From Glandiceps talaboti (Eukaryota; Hemichordata; Enteropneusta; Spengelidae): 64,000 bases of DNA. The translations under genes were made by a program, and so were the position numbers. Positions 37,567-51,676 of this stretch are shown one piece after another. The stretch is taken from the NCBI RefSeq assembly GCF_964340395.1, contig NC_135561.1:9705732-9769731 (forward strand). The letters are read 5' to 3'. Position 1 is the first letter of the stretch, and each line of letters starts with the position of its first letter. Below the pieces are notes generated by a model that had not been told where the DNA came from, ran no database searches, and saw only the letters and a list, made by a program, of their open reading frames with translations.

Positions 37567-37950
37567 TAGTTGAGTTCCTATACGACACAGTACGATAACT
37601 ACAATCACATACACTGTATAGGGAAAGTCCTTATTCTAGCACACAAATCTGTGCCCCCCCCCCCCCCCTAACAAATGGGCGAAGGGTAAACAACACATGT
37701 CATTCGTAATCCATCACAAATTGACAAGCAGTTACAATTATTTAGTTTCTTTAGACAATTGCTCATTAACCGAACTCCACTTCTCTAGTCTGAAACTAAA
37801 ATCATGTTGGGAGGCGATAACTGTCATCATGCTTCTATGAACACAGTTGGGGGTAGCACAGATTTCTGTGCTGTAATAAGGACTTTTCCTATATGTGAGT
37901 GAAGATGATGGTAGATGGTAATTGTAATGTGTCATATAGGAACTAGGTTA
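37567..37950. mobile_element. Foldback element E1, about 100-bp arms, 9-bp target duplication
   Basis: The ends TAGTTGAGTTCCTATACGAC and GTCATATAGGAACTAGGTTA are inverses. Further in, AAAGTCCTTATTCTAGCACA...AATCTGTGC pairs with GCACAGATTTCTGTGCTGTA...AAGGACTTTTCC. Flanks GAGAAACAG (37558-37566) and GAGATACAG (37951-37959) match at 8 of 9. A C-run (37654-37669) has grown in the left arm. Confidence 0.92.
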
Positions 37951-38268
37951 GAGATACAGATGCTATGGTCAGGGAATTAAAGTATGCTCCTTACAGCTCA
38001 ACAGATAAGCAAGCACTAATGAGAGAACCTGGGATTGAACCCTTGGCCTTTAAAGCTTCCTCATGAAATTCTCATGAAATTTAAGACTATATAGTCATGA
38101 AAATGCCTGTTTAACAGTTCATTTTATGATGATAGCTCAGGCAACCATTCATCTAAATAAAAGCATGAAGTTTATAAATATTGTGAAACGTTAAAGTTGC
38201 TTCATCAAAATAGTTTTACTTATTTTTTCTGTTCCGATAAAATTATAGAAAAATATTGTTTACCAAGA

Positions 38269-38400
38269 CTTCCTGTGTGACCAGTTTTCTCATACATGTT
38301 ACATTTGTATGTTACCTTCCTGTGTGACCAGTTTTCTCATACATGTTACATTTGTATGTTACCTTCCTGTGTGATGTCTTCTTATAGCCTTCCTGTGTGA
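38269..38400. repeat. 47-bp tandem duplication plus partial copies
   Basis: CTTCCTGTGTGACCAGTTTT through TTTGTATGTTAC occurs twice, exactly 47 bp apart. Two truncated CTTCCTGTGTGA copies follow. Confidence 0.95.
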
Positions 38401-38989
38401 CTTAATTGTTGTTGGAAACAGAACCCAATCAAAACAACTGACTCACAGTTCTCTTTTCAACAAACATTCAATTCCTTGAGAGTAAAGTATTCCACCATAC
38501 AAATGTACTTAAATGCCAACATAGTTACACTCTGTGGTGTCTATTTCAACTTTGATTAGCAGCCAGTAACTTTCTCAGCAAAAATGACAAGTAGCTATAA
38601 TCTGTCTCAACATATACATGTAGTGCAAAAGACAAGAAGTAAGGATATCCATATCTTTATGAAAATCAGAAGTGCAATCATCATTCTTTAGAATGTTGTA
38701 TAAACATATGATGTAATTGCTGTGAAAATGTTTTACACTTGTCAGCATTCAGAGTTTGGTAGCTTGGTATACTACTCTCTCACGAGACTGAAAAGCACCA
38801 AAGTGTCTTGTAACTGTGATATGGTCCAAGGCTAACAATGTGGTAGTTGGGAATCACAAACTGCTGACTGTTTGATCAATTAATTAATTAACTGATTGAC
38901 CCATTGATTGATTGATTGATTGGTTGGTTGGTTGATTGAACCGGGAAATTTCCAGGATAGAAATATTAGGTGAGGAACTACTACTACTG

Positions 38990-39145
38990 TAGTCTTGCTG
39001 CTAGACGGGCTTTCCTTCGATACTATAAGCAAACGAAGTTCGCAGTGAGGGCTGGCCCGAACTTGGATGTTCCATCCTCGATAGTGATGTTCGGTCGTGT
39101 GTCGTATTTTATCAGAAGAACATCCGAGGTCAAGCAGATAGACTA
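38990..39145. mobile_element. Foldback MITE C2 with TAGTCTTGCTGC ends, 9-bp target duplication
   Basis: The ends TAGTCTTGCTGCTAGAC and ...GAGGTCAAGCAGATAGACTA are inverted. Flanks CTACTACTG (38981-38989) and CTACTAATG (39146-39154) match at 8 of 9. It is 156 bp, with a more GC-rich core than its surroundings. The open frame 38970-39152 is the element itself. Confidence 0.9.
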
Positions 39146-39154
39146 CTACTAATG

Positions 39155-42116
39155 TAGCCCAGAGACTAAGCTATTTTGCTTGACATACTTTTCCATATGG
39201 TAAACGAAATTGTTAAGCCAGCTAGCTTGGGCTAACTAAAGGAAGGACCAACCTTGTATTCTGTGTGTAATTCCAGTAGCCGAGTCTAGTTTGTGTATGT
39301 CTGTCCCATTAGGGATGATTAATGAACTTGACTAGCCATGCTTGTTTACCGCTTGTGTCAATTTCCGCCCAGTTGTCAACACCTAATTAGTATCTGTCAT
39401 GCACATGCACAGGTAATAAAACCCACCCAAGGTACAATGTATGTCTAACACAGAGTGCAAAGGACAATAACCTCAATTAATTAACTCGATTATATACATG
39501 TAACAAAATGTAAGCTTTGCCCAGACTTCTGACCTTACTGCCTGACCTTCCACCTATTGTCACAACAGTTCACATCTAATTTCAATGTCTGTCTGAAATG
39601 TTCCTTTGCTGTAGGCATGCATTCCTGTGAGGCACACTTAACTCAACAGGCTAACCACAATAATGATCCCAAACACCTTGAAGTGTAGCTGTTAATACAA
39701 ATCTTTATACACGTTTTTATAATAGCAAGTTTCAAGATCACTGGACTCAACAACTTCAAGTGTAAATATACAAACTCATAGGCATACAAATGTACTTTTC
39801 TTGAGAAATTGCTATGGATGATGCATTCTAATCTAAGGCTTTGGGTTCTAGCTTAGATAATTTTGTGTCTATTATATAGTATAAGATGAAACATGTTTAT
39901 AATGTTATAGCCACTGTACTGGGTCAAATCTTTTTTAAAGGCAACATTTCAATCCCAAGGCAACCTATTACAGATTCTGGACCAAGTTTCTTTTTTATAG
40001 CTATGCCAAAACTGATTTTGCCACCCTTTTAAAACTTACACTAGGTTACTTAACTACAGTACATGTACATAGTATGACATACATGTGTCTTGTCATTCAG
40101 CCCCCACTGGCATAGTTCCTAAAACGTGACAGGGGTTGGGCGATGTATGAGGGCACACTATCACAGCTTACCATATTAGTGGCACTTTCAATAAAGAACC
40201 CTTCAATTTACAGCCATCCTTCAATTACAGCCATAGGGGAAATCCAGTTTTCAACAATCATTTGTTTTCTACAACTCACACTGTGCAAAGCACATTAGAC
40301 AACATCGTTCTTTAAGATTATAACTTCAGGTAAAGCCATCAATAAACCAATTTCATTGATTAGTAGTACTATTACTTAATAGAATGTGTTAATGTGATTC
40401 AGAACTCTTCCTTTGAATGATGAAGTGGTGAGGAGAAAGAGGAGGTCATACTCATGGGGGGGGGGGGGGTTTGAAGAGAAACAGAACAATAACTATTGGT
40501 AAGTTTTAAAGGAATCACGATCTTCCATAGACAAGATAGTGGTGATTATCGACTTGAGAATTTGACAGACAGCTTAGGGGGATGGCCATGAACGCCTAAT
40601 GAACAGCTTTCCCTATTTGCAATAACTACTTTCTCTTTTACATCTGAAATAAATGCATGAACAGTGTTGTACATGGTCAGGCAATCACTCAAGGATGAAG
40701 GGCTTGAGACAGCTTAACAACACAACACAACATTGCATTTCATTTTGCCAAATAGTCAATTTAGTCCAGGGACAGCCACACAGCTAGTCTTTGTTAACCT
40801 GGGTAATGTTCAATTACTACATCATCAGCACATTGAATTTCACTTTTGAGGAATCAATTGTGTGATGACAACAACCTGTCAAGGTGATACCACATTCTCT
40901 GTGCTCAAATCAAGTCGTGTGAAATGAGCTGTGGCCATCTTTGTGTATCAAAGATACCTACACCGTAGATAAATGGAGGGGAAAATTGACACAGGAACGC
41001 TATGTCCTAGCATCTTTTCAAACATATTCAATGTCACCTGAAATCACTTAAGTGGAAGAAGCTGACAGATGTATATCTAGAAGTGTACAGACAAGAGAAC
41101 CATTATACATGTACAAGATAAGAATAATTAATATACTAATATACATTAACAAATTCGGAATTTCAATCTCCGTGGACACTAATTTTTCTCCGTCCTATTT
41201 GCGTACATTATCTTTTTTTGTAAATCGAGGAGAAACGCAATTGCTGGGACTTGGAAGAGACAACATTTTGCAGTTACCAAATGTGGGGAAACAAGTTAAA
41301 CAGATTTAAAAGCCAAGTTCTCCTCCACGATCTATGGTTCTATAACAGTAGGTACACAGTATGAAAAACAGTTATTTGGCAGACCTATAGAAAAAGTTGG
41401 TCCTAAGTAACCATTTTTGCTATACTGATAAAATTACATTAATATGAGAACCTGGTATTGAATCCCTCCCCTTTAAAATTTGCAAACATATGGATGACAC
41501 TTGTGTCATCTTTTTTTAAACTGTGGTTTCAGTTATCACTTTTTCATGTCTACTGGGAGGGTAAGTGATCTCTTATCATATTTTCATGTCTACTGGCAGA
41601 AATATAAGTGATCTCAATTAATTTTTTTTTTGCATGTCTACCAACAGAATGTGATGCCGTTCTACCACTGAGTAGAGCAACCTTTGCAAAGCCAATAAAC
41701 TGTGACTCATAATATCCTGCCTACTGACAGGCTTACATCACTATCTATCTTCAAGAGATACAAGTGAATCAGAGTTAATTTCTGTTCCTGTAATTGAAAG
41801 AGATGGAGCATGTTTAGTTCTAATTAGATTTTAAATAATCGGGAAGCAGTTGTGTATCGGTATCTTTTGTGTACACTATGTGTTCAAGTATAGACCCCCT
41901 TGCAGCACTAGATTGGTTCTTGCATGTGATGTTGAAACATGCTGTGGTACAATGACAAGGCAGCCAAGTGGAAACGTTTACATTTACAATTCGGGAGGAA
42001 AAATAGAAATTCTTGGTGTGGCAAACCAGACAGATTCTCTCAGGATGTCTGAATTAGTCACATGAGGCAGAAGAACATCATGATAGCTCCTGTAATTGGA
42101 TTGGGAAGCGATCAAG
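39155..42116. other. Gene-free stretch
   Basis: Family-2 SINE-like scraps lie at 39925-40045 and, inverted, at 41437-41490 (GAGAACCTGGTATTGAATCC). A G-run lies at 40456-40469. No exon was recognised. Confidence 0.45.
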
Positions 42117-42218
42117 CTGATTAAAATCCGATGTACTGTACCCTTCACGATTTCTTTTTGGCTGTTACGTTTACTGTCAGTAAATGTAACAGCCAAAAAG
42201 AAATCAGATTTTAATCAG
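42117..42218. repeat. Long imperfect hairpin
   Basis: GATTTCTTTTTGGCTGTTAC + GTTTACTG (42149-42176) pairs with CAGTAAATGTAACAGCC + AAAAAGAAATC (from 42178). An outer stem CTGATTAAAATC / GATTTTAATCAG adds 12 bp after a one-sided bulge. It may be a small foldback element. Confidence 0.88.
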
Positions 42219-42703
42219 ATTAGGAAGAGATGTATATGCAAATAGCTTTTTGAAGTATAGAAAAGTCTTATGACTAATATAACTTATAAGAAGTGATGTA
42301 CATGTACAATAATGTAGTATATATAAGAATTATTCTTGGTAGAGAATTGTTTTTAGTAACCTTATATAAGGTTGCAATGTGTACAGTGTACATGTACCAC
42401 AAAACAAGAGTGGGTTGCCAGTAATGGTTTTCAGACAGATTGGCCCTGAAGAGTCCTGTGTATACATCTACCACTGGATATCCCATGGAGTCAGTCAGTA
42501 ATAACATTATAATCTTTGAGAATCAGCTGAAGACTGTAAAATCGCTAACTTTGCTAGTGGTGAAAATATCCAGGTTTACAGTACCTACTGGTTTATAGAT
42601 CAAAAAGGTAGTAATGAAAACACAACATAAACTCGATTGACAAAAGTTCAAACCTCAACAAAACTGTAGTACAAGTTGTTAATAAGTTGCCAAAGTATAC
42701 TCC

Positions 42704-42773
42704 TAGTCTAGTCCCTATATGTTATCGCGGCAATTTACATCTCCAATTAGAGACCACGTTGGCATCCAGACTA
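42704..42773. mobile_element. Ultra-short 70-bp MITE, TAGTCTGGATGCC family (reverse), 9-bp target duplication
   Basis: Begins TAGTCTAGTCCCTATATG and ends ACGTTGGCATCCAGACTA, the inverse of the 21608 element. Flanks GTATACTCC (42695-42703) and GATTACTCC (42774-42782) match at 7 of 9. Confidence 0.85.
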
Positions 42774-43489
42774 GATTACTCCTATCACTGGCTAAATACA
42801 GATTGTTCTTGATTAATCAATTCAATGTATATAACATTCAATACAATACATTATCAATACTTTTACTTTCAAGCACAGACATGAAAAGAGTCAGTCTTGA
42901 AAATAATGATGGTAGGTAAACTCATGGGCCGTATACAAAGTTATGGTTGGTAACACAGGCATTCCATGTAAGTTTAGGTCTAGCGCATTTTGTTATTTTT
43001 AGTAGTACAAAATAGAACACTGAGAAATATGCCTAGTGTAACAGCTACATGTACTCTGTTCCCTTTCACAGTTGTGAAGTTAAACAGCTGGAACATGTAG
43101 AAACAGTCAGCTTTTCAGACTGCAAAGCTGTCTCTATACCCAATGGAACATTTCAAATCACGTAATGACAGCTGGTGTCTAGCTGGTCCAAGTTGGGATT
43201 TACTTTGTACATTTGTAGATGGTAATCTCTGACATCAGTTGCACTTGACTCCAGCTGTACTTGACTGGACTACAGAGTAATGTCACTGAGACTTCAAATC
43301 ATCAACTTCTTAATACATGTATGATCACTCAATAGACTTTAAAATTTACGTTCTCAGGGCAACTCGTCCGAGCATATAGCTAACAGACTAATAATACCCG
43401 GGTAATAATGCAACTTACTAGCATTGACTTAAAGTAATGTAACTTTCAAATGTGAAGTTCACTTTACAGATTCCAAAGTACATTCCAAC

Positions 43490-43690
43490 ATTCCGATGTA
43501 ATATTACTAATCTTTTATACTCATCCAAATAAATTTGGACGTTTGTTGAATCGTTGAAACAAAGCAGTGCCCTGCTGCTGGTGTGCTGTTGAAGCAGAGA
43601 AAAACCAGACTTCCTAGGAAAACCTGTGTTGTTCACCGGGGTCAAACTGAGCATCACCCTTCTTACATATAGATCTGGTTAATGTACTTT
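43490..43690 (-). mobile_element. SINE fragment, body plus retroposon tail
   Basis: On the minus strand it reads GTAAGAAGGGTGATGCTCAG, TTTGACCCCGGTGAACAA, AGGTTTTCCTAGGAAGTC as in the 10661 SINE. It ends CAACAAACGTCCAAATTTAT, then TTGGATGAGTATAAAAG, like the tail at 28532. Confidence 0.7.
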
Positions 43691-43699
43691 CTAACACTG

Positions 43700-46600
43700 C
43701 AATGGGTCTGGCACTGTGGTTCCCAATCCTTGCCCAATGCAATATATAATTTCTACCTACTTCCACTATAGCAAGTTGGGTGGAATGACAACAAAAAACA
43801 ACTAATGATACAAACCTAACTCAGCTTTAACTGCAAATCTGTATCACACACTTTTAAAATCATGAAGACTCTCCTGTGTCGGCTATATGTATGACTTACA
43901 CGTTGATTACCCAATGCTGTACGTATGGTTTGAATAATGGCCAGAGTACAAATCTTTAGCTGTTTAGAAAACACAGACGCAGATGGAAGGCATTATCCAA
44001 ATTTCATTCTGTGTGAATTTTAACAGGTTTAGACAAAATCCACAGTTTGAACTGAAACGCCCTCCAGTGAATCATAAACACAGTGGGAGGCCATCCATAT
44101 GAAAATAACATAAATCAAAACTTATTATAAATATCAAGTTAAACCCAAAATGTTCATGACTTGGTATTCCTGAGGTATCCAGGTATTGTTTTATGAAGAT
44201 ACAATCAAGGAGGATGGACTAGAAGTCTTGATTTGGATAACAGATGTGGAGGTGATTTTAGTCTACGATGTGGACCGGAATGCCCTTGAGAGTCACTCAG
44301 TTGTATCTTATAGAGTCTGAACTTTGCAAATCACAAGTCAAAGCACATACATAGTACATAAACCTGTTTACTACATCATGTGTGAATGTAACACAGATGA
44401 AAATAATCACAGATATAAATCTATTCATGGCCCTTTTCTGTACATAGAAGTCCTCAAGTCAAGTATGTGTACAACATGGAAAAGTCTATCAAATACACTC
44501 CACATTCAGGGCATAACTGCATATTGTTCCATTTTCGAGATGTCATATAATCTGATATGAACTCCATCTTAATAAGCATAGAGTTTCATTCATATTAAAC
44601 TGAGATATGGAATGCGATGAAAAAAATGTACGACAGAAAACCCAATGTAGCAATAATTAATACCGTACCTGTTCACCCTAGTATACTTTTGTTTTAGAAT
44701 AGTCCCATTATTTTTTTTTGTCAGGGACACATACACAGTCTATTCTGGGGGTGAAGGATCAAAGTTTGTACATGAATTCCTGGGAGGGGGACTGAGGACA
44801 TAGCATTTGTATACCAGCTGCGGGTCTCAATACTGACAATGGCAGGCAGGAAATGGATCTATGTTATGTAGAGAAAGAAGTTACTTGGGAGGTATTCAGA
44901 CCAATTCGAGCGGGGACGTCTTAACATGGTCAGAATGGGAGTGAAGGACCAATGCACAATAGTTGGGATCCTATTGACTGGAGGAGTGGCATTTACCTGA
45001 CTTGTCTTGAAAGTTCTCACACAATTCCCAATAGTTCTTTTCAGTATAAGATATCTGTGGCATTTTGAAAACAAACATCCAGTATTTTGAAACTCACAAG
45101 GCCCATTCTGTCTGTCAGTCTGAGACTTGATGGTTGGCCAACTTGTTGTTATTCACTGTTAGTATTCTGACACACTTGCTCAATTCAAAGTATTGCACAC
45201 TGTGTGATATACTGTACATGTATATCACTGTAGCCGTAAGGGCATTTGTGCATGGATCGTTTGGAAATCTGTCGGATGTGAGGAACGGTAGATAACATCC
45301 CGATCTCTAGGCATACGGTCTTTGATAAATTCTGAAATGACCCAAAGGAGCCAAAGTCAGGTATACATGTAAACACCAATATTGCACTACATGTACAACA
45401 TTTTTTTTATGAATGTCAAGTGAATATTTCCTATTATATAATAGGATACATATATGTACATTGATTTTTCTGATCATGAATTTCATTTGGTTTGGAGGTT
45501 GCCAAAGTATAAGAGTAATTTGCAAAAGTTGCCATTTTGATGAGGTACCACAGCTGAGGGCAATGTGTTCTACATTGTAGGATCTGTCCTGCAAACATCC
45601 CGGATGTTCAATCTGCAACCATTGCAAGATTAGATATTGCTTGGTGTTTTGTTTTTTTCCGTTTTTTTTAGCAATGTTTTTATTCATCTCATTGGTCATA
45701 ATATTTACCTCCTAATTCTATAGTCTCTCACAATCATATTCAAATTAGAATTTTCAATTTCACATGCAGAAGGCTACGATTCTCTGGTCAGATTTTTTGT
45801 TGTTAGCAACGTGTGTTTACTGTAAAATTTAACACAATTTAATTTAACTTTGAAGCTTATTAAATCATTTGTCTCTCAATTTTCAGGGTTTTTAACTTTG
45901 AATAGATAATAATATGAAAGATTACGAAGTTATGCTTCATAAAATTTGAAAGGAGTCTCGAGTATTCAAGTTCAATGGTTTGGCAATCTGGAATGTATGT
46001 CTGAGTGTCAGTGGGCGAGGCTCAAGTCATAGCTGTCTCCTTCCCTAAAGTCACACAGAAGAGTCAAATCCCAGCTAAAGTATATTTGAGAAATGTTATA
46101 TTCTTCACAATTCCTACTGTCAGGAGGAGTATTTTTTTCAACTGTTGCTACTGTAGGCAAAGTGAATCTGTGTTTGCATTATTGTAAAGTGGCCTGTACG
46201 TGGTTGTACAATAGTGCATTAGCCAGGCTATCAGACAGCCAAGAGGCTTTACAATACCAGGCTATCAGACTGCCAATACTCCTTGAGTGATTTCTAACTA
46301 AGTCTGGATACGGTATGCATTCACATAATGTGTACACTACAACTCAAACATGATACGCCAGTACTGCAAAATGCAATGGCAAACACTTTGACCCAATTCA
46401 AGGCTGACCAGCTATAAAGGGTGATCACTTTATCTTTCTGCTTCTGTTTGTAGTGCATGTGGTGATACACTTATGTGTGCTACCCTGGACATCCAGACAT
46501 ACAGAAGGTGACACATAGTAGCTCCTTCCAAACATGCCATCATATATTTGTGCCAAAACAACCCCAAGTTTCAAAGATAACTCAAAAAGAACAGTAACAC

Positions 46601-47880
46601 ACCATAACTTGTAGCTGAAATAAATTATATTTCCCAGGAGATTGTCTGACTGCACTCAACAGAAACTGTTGTAAGATTGACTCTATAGTAAGACTCAGAG
46701 ATTAAGATATCACTTGCCAGCTGATAGCAGCTGTGGTCTACTTTGTGAACATTTCAAATATCTTCACTTGGTTCCAGTGTAAGGTTTTGGAAGTCAGTAA
46801 CTTGGTGGCAAAAAAGCTCTCATCCAAAGACAGAAAGTGTCTAGAGCTAGAGTATGGTGGTCTCAGGCTTGTAACAGAATGAAAAGCTCTGATTAAATTT
46901 CCATATATAGTATCATCATTTGGTGGGGAACCTGAGTTGGTGGAATTGAGCTTGTCTTTAATTTAGCAGCTGAGCTGGATGGCATAGTTACTTAAATCCT
47001 GATAGCTAGGAACTTTGTTTATTGCCTAATCAATATTCAAATTTCTTAACTTTGATACATTAAAAAACTGTCACTTTTCCTGAGTCCGAAAACCAGAATA
47101 AGCAGATGCATCTTTCTATGAATTAGTTGCTTCAAATTTAGCTGTGAACATACACCTTTATTACATTCCAATTCTGGAAATAAGGTGTATCAGATGTTTA
47201 ACTGGAATTTAAACATGTGATACACCTGACCATCACTCAATTTTCAGGTTGCAAGATGCATTGCGTGGGAGGACATCAATTATGTTACATTTAGTCTTGT
47301 TTTGTCTTTTAATATGTCTGAAATAACATTTTCATCAGGAAATGTTGGAAAGACATGTTAACCTCTTTAATTATGAGTGATTTTATAGAAGAAAGACTTA
47401 ACGCCATCACTGACAGAGAGGGATTTTACGGGTGAACCCTGGGTACAGTCAGGTGACATCTCCTTGAGTAGCACGTGCAAACCCCTCAGCGCGTACATAA
47501 TACATGGTATTGTATGGAAAGATGCACAATGCATCTAAAAACTGCTAACAGGTCTATGGAAATAAGACGCATGTATGAATTGGAATCTGACCATCACACA
47601 CAAAACCATGGCAAAGGTCAATGACAAGATCATAGCTCTATTATACTTGAACTATTAATATCCACAATATCAAGAGAACACATACAATGTACTTTACATC
47701 TGTTTTCACTTGTACCACCAAGGTATGGCAATGAAATGAAGCTAAAGTACTGTCTAAGTGAAGTTTTTAAACTCTCGTCTTTATTGATGCTACAATGACA
47801 AAGAATTTCAACGATCTCAACTATAATCACATGTACACTATCTACTAATGACTTTGTGATTGATTAATTGGTTAGGAAAG
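43700..47880. other. Gene-free stretch, about 4 kb
   Basis: Only short open frames without recognisable domains (for example 45307-45699 minus). No transposon termini were recognised. Confidence 0.45.
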
Positions 47881-47900
47881 GGTTTTCTTTCAAATTAGAT

Positions 47901-48380
47901 TTTTAGAATCACCACATGTATGGGAATTTGTATTTTAGAATTACCACAACAGTTTGTATTTTAGAATCACCACATGTATGAATGTTGGATTTAGAATCAC
48001 CACATGAATATGATTTATATATTAGAATTAAACACATTTATAGAGGTTTGTATTCTAGAATTACCACATGTATGGGGATTTGTATTTTAGATTAGTATTT
48101 TTGAGTTGCCATATGTACATGTATGAGGGCGAGAATAACCATACATATGAATATTAAATGGGGTTCAAATTACCACATGTACGATATTTTTGAGTCACCA
48201 TGTTTAGGGGTTTGTGTTTGTTTTCAGAATCCCCATATGTGTGGGTGTTTGTATTTTTAGAATCACCACATGTATGGAGTTTCTATTTTAGAATCCCCAT
48301 ATATCAGTGGTTTGTATTTTTTAGTAACCACACGTATTAAGATTTGCATTTTTAAAATCACCAGGGGGGGGGGGGGGGGT
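47901..48380. repeat. Degenerate 30-35 bp tandem repeat ending in a G-run
   Basis: The loose unit TTTGTATTTTAGAATCACCA + CATGTATGG recurs about 13 times with indels, ending in a G-run at 48364-48380. Confidence 0.85.
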
Positions 48381-48639
48381 ATTTTTAGAGTCATCCTGAA
48401 TAGTCCAGCCTTGTCAAGTTTTTTTTCAAAATCAGGGGTTTGTGTTTTCAACTTCTTTAGTTCAGCCTTGCCCATTCACTACAGTAAGTGTTAAAATCAA
48501 CATGACAGAAAGGCAGATAAAGTGGCTGCTTTTCAGAAGGGTCACTCTTAAACTTTTAAGGACTTACCTCGGAAACCGTGTTGAATGGCGAAGTACTTGG
48601 CCAGGGGTGGTATTACAATGCATCCAGAGATAAACTAAA

Positions 48640-51480
48640 ACACTGGTTAATGGCTGTTAGCAGGAGTGCTAGGTGTCTGACTTGTTTTCAATGCTGTCTG
48701 TATACTATGCAACAATTGCAAACAATTTCAAGGTGATACTTGCTCTATTTCTGGACACAATTTACATAAAAGATACCAACACCACTATCTGGAAAAAAAC
48801 AACACCAGAGAAAACAAATTGGATTAGTTGAGTACTGATGAATGCAGGAGTATAGACAAATTGAATGAACCATAGTGGAGAACAAAGTGGACGAAGTCTG
48901 AACAATTCGCACTGACATGGCTTCATTAGCTCATGACTACTCTATATACCTCAAAAGTTTTGTAGTCCGTACAAACACATACAAGAACTTACAATACTCA
49001 AAGGTGTACTTGAAAATAAAAACACTGAAGGATTTTAGTTCCAACCCCCATCACCTCAAGCTCAATAAACCCAATATTCTTGATGAATGTGGCCTCTGTG
49101 TTCTGAATGGCACATTGCATGACCCAATTCACAGGATTGGCTTACCAATGTATCGTTGAATACCTGTCCAAAATAGACTCAAGAAAGGCAGTGCCACCTC
49201 CAAGACTAGGTGTGAAATAACAAAGACAGTTCAACAATATATCTACTGGCTAAGAAAACAGATTTAACTGCAGTGGTGACCAAAACAGCAACTAACGTTT
49301 GCTCTTTATATTGCAAACTTACAATCTCTTGTGGGTCTCAAGAGAAATTAATCGATGGGAACCACTACTTGTGTACTGGAATTCAAAAGTTACCATGGTT
49401 GCACACACAAGAAATATGACACTTCAGTGGGCCTGAGAATAAATCTTCAAAGTTTGAGAACTTCACTTATGAGGCTATCACCCCTCACCATGATACTGTT
49501 CCCCCCCTTTAGTAGTTACTTCCAAATGTGGAACAGGCCAAATCTGAAAGTTTGGATAGGCTAGATTCTAGGTACTGCTGCCTTGCTATTATTCAATGAG
49601 GGGTGAAATTTTACAGACAAGTTAATGCAATGGAATGCTTAAATTGAAGTACGGATTGTTCATGATGAAGAAGTTTAAAGCTCATTTTCAAAGCCTGCAG
49701 TATATGTTTATTTTGCATTCTATTCAGTGCAACCATTCTCACACTCTGTTCAAATAGAAACACTACCCAGACACTAAAAACAATAACTTATTTGAAAAAT
49801 GTGACTGGTATTTCAAAAATGAAATGAAATGTCTTCAGTTGTTCTACATGCACTTGGTTGGTGCAGAGAGTAAAAAAAAGTTTGGAAGTTTTTGGCTTTA
49901 AGTTTAACAGGTAAAACACAACTTGAGTACAGAAAAATTAGAATACTGAACAATGAAAATATACTTATGTACTTTTGCACATGCGTGGCAATGACGTAAG
50001 TACAAAATGTTTGCCCCAGTCTAAAACACAGGTAAGTATAACATATATATCAATAACTACGATATTGTCATGATTTTAGATCACAAACGTGCCAATCTTT
50101 GGCCAAAATACCAATAGCCATTGCTTTACAGAGCGGGAATAGTCATGAAACTATACCAAACGAGATAACGATCTCATGCTATGACACAATATTTGGCATT
50201 TTGTTGACTGTTCCCTCTAAGGCTCACGTTCAGGCACACACATGAGGAAAAATTCACTCAAGGCCAAAAATATCAAACATGCTAGATATTTGGCTCATAG
50301 CCACAAATGACCAAATTCTCATAAAAAGTTGCCTGCACACATGAGGAATTGGCACGAGGAAATTGCGACAAGTTAAATTTTGTTCAGCTGATTCCTCTAG
50401 TGTGTGCCTGGTTTAAAGGTCCTATCTACAAGTAACACGCTGCCATTTTCAAATGAAGACGCAACAATTTTATTACGTTTGCACCTACCATCTACATAGA
50501 GATAGACAAAAATGCACATGAGAATGCTACAATTTGAAAATGCTGCCAAAAGTGGATTGTTTCTGTTTTCATTCAAAAACACAATACACTGTCAGAAATG
50601 GAATGATATGAAAATGGCCAAAAAAGCAACGATTCGAAAAATGCTCAAATTTAACTTCAGGAATGACTTTGTACTCTACATTTTTATGTTACAAATGTGC
50701 AACAGCATAGTTTTTGAATTGTTCTGTCTTCTGTCCTTCCATGTAAAAACTCAACAACATTTTTCAGTCTATCACATAACCACATAAAAATGCATTAAAA
50801 TGAACGATTCTATCATTGATTTTCAGCATTTTTATTTGGAAACACTGCCATATAAATGCAGCCAAAGCTTTTCAACGATTGAAGTAGCAAGTCAGTGTGC
50901 TTCTGGGGGTCAAATTCAAAGATAATATTTACAAGCAAATCTTTGACAGTTTGACACTTTAGTCAAGATCTGCTACAAAAGTTTCATGACATCAAGTTTA
51001 GATTCATGTATTCAAGAGTCTATTGAATGAACAACATATGTTACAAGTGAATTCACAGACTAAACAAACCAAGAAAAACTGGAAATCTTTATTAAGTGCA
51101 ATGACAAACAGATTGAAGCTTCCAAGATGTTAAACAGTTTACTAAATTCATTGAAGGACACATCCTTGTCTGGCTGGGAAATCTATCAATCTATCCAGCA
51201 GGACCAGGGTATTTTATGATGCAGAACGCCAAGTAGACATACATATGTATAGACAGTAATTACAGGGATGAGTACTCTATTTCCTGAAAGAAACCAACTT
51301 TGTGGCGATAATTTGTTCTACTCACGTCATACTGAATAACAATATATTGTACCTATAAATTAGCGAGTGTACAATCTGTAGCAGAATTTCTTTTGCCAAT
51401 TACAGGAACACTGAGGGAGTGTGAGGGTACATGTAAGTGACAAAGAGATAACATGAGTGAGTGAGGGAGTGATGGGTGAG
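48640..51480. other. No gene or repeat recognised
   Basis: A/T-rich sequence with short open frames only. Confidence 0.5.
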
Positions 51481-51511
51481 TTAAAGATGGAGGGAGGGAG
51501 GAAGGAATGAG

Positions 51512-51585
51512 TAGTCTAGAGGCTATCTGTGACTTTGAATCTCTTCTTACCTTGAGATATAAAGTCACACATAGTTTCTAGACTA
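51512..51585. mobile_element. 74-bp hairpin MITE, TAGTCTAGAGGCTATC family
   Basis: TAGTCTAGAGGCTATCTGTG + ACTTT pairs with AAAGTCACACATAGTTTCTA + GACTA. The arms (25 bp) are the closest match in the window to the 31-bp satellite unit. Flanks match at 6 of 9, but they lie in GAGT-rich DNA, so the target duplication is uncertain. Confidence 0.85.
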
Positions 51586-51676
51586 GTGAGTGAGTGAGTG
51601 AGTGAGTGAGTGAGTGAGTAAGTGAGTGAGTGAGTGAGTGAGTGAGTGAGTGAGTGAGTGAGTGAGTGAGTGAGCA
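51586..51676. repeat. (GAGT)n microsatellite
   Basis: About 22 GAGT units directly abutting the 51512-51585 MITE; GTGT and CGTG runs lie nearby at 51770-51815. Confidence 0.97.
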
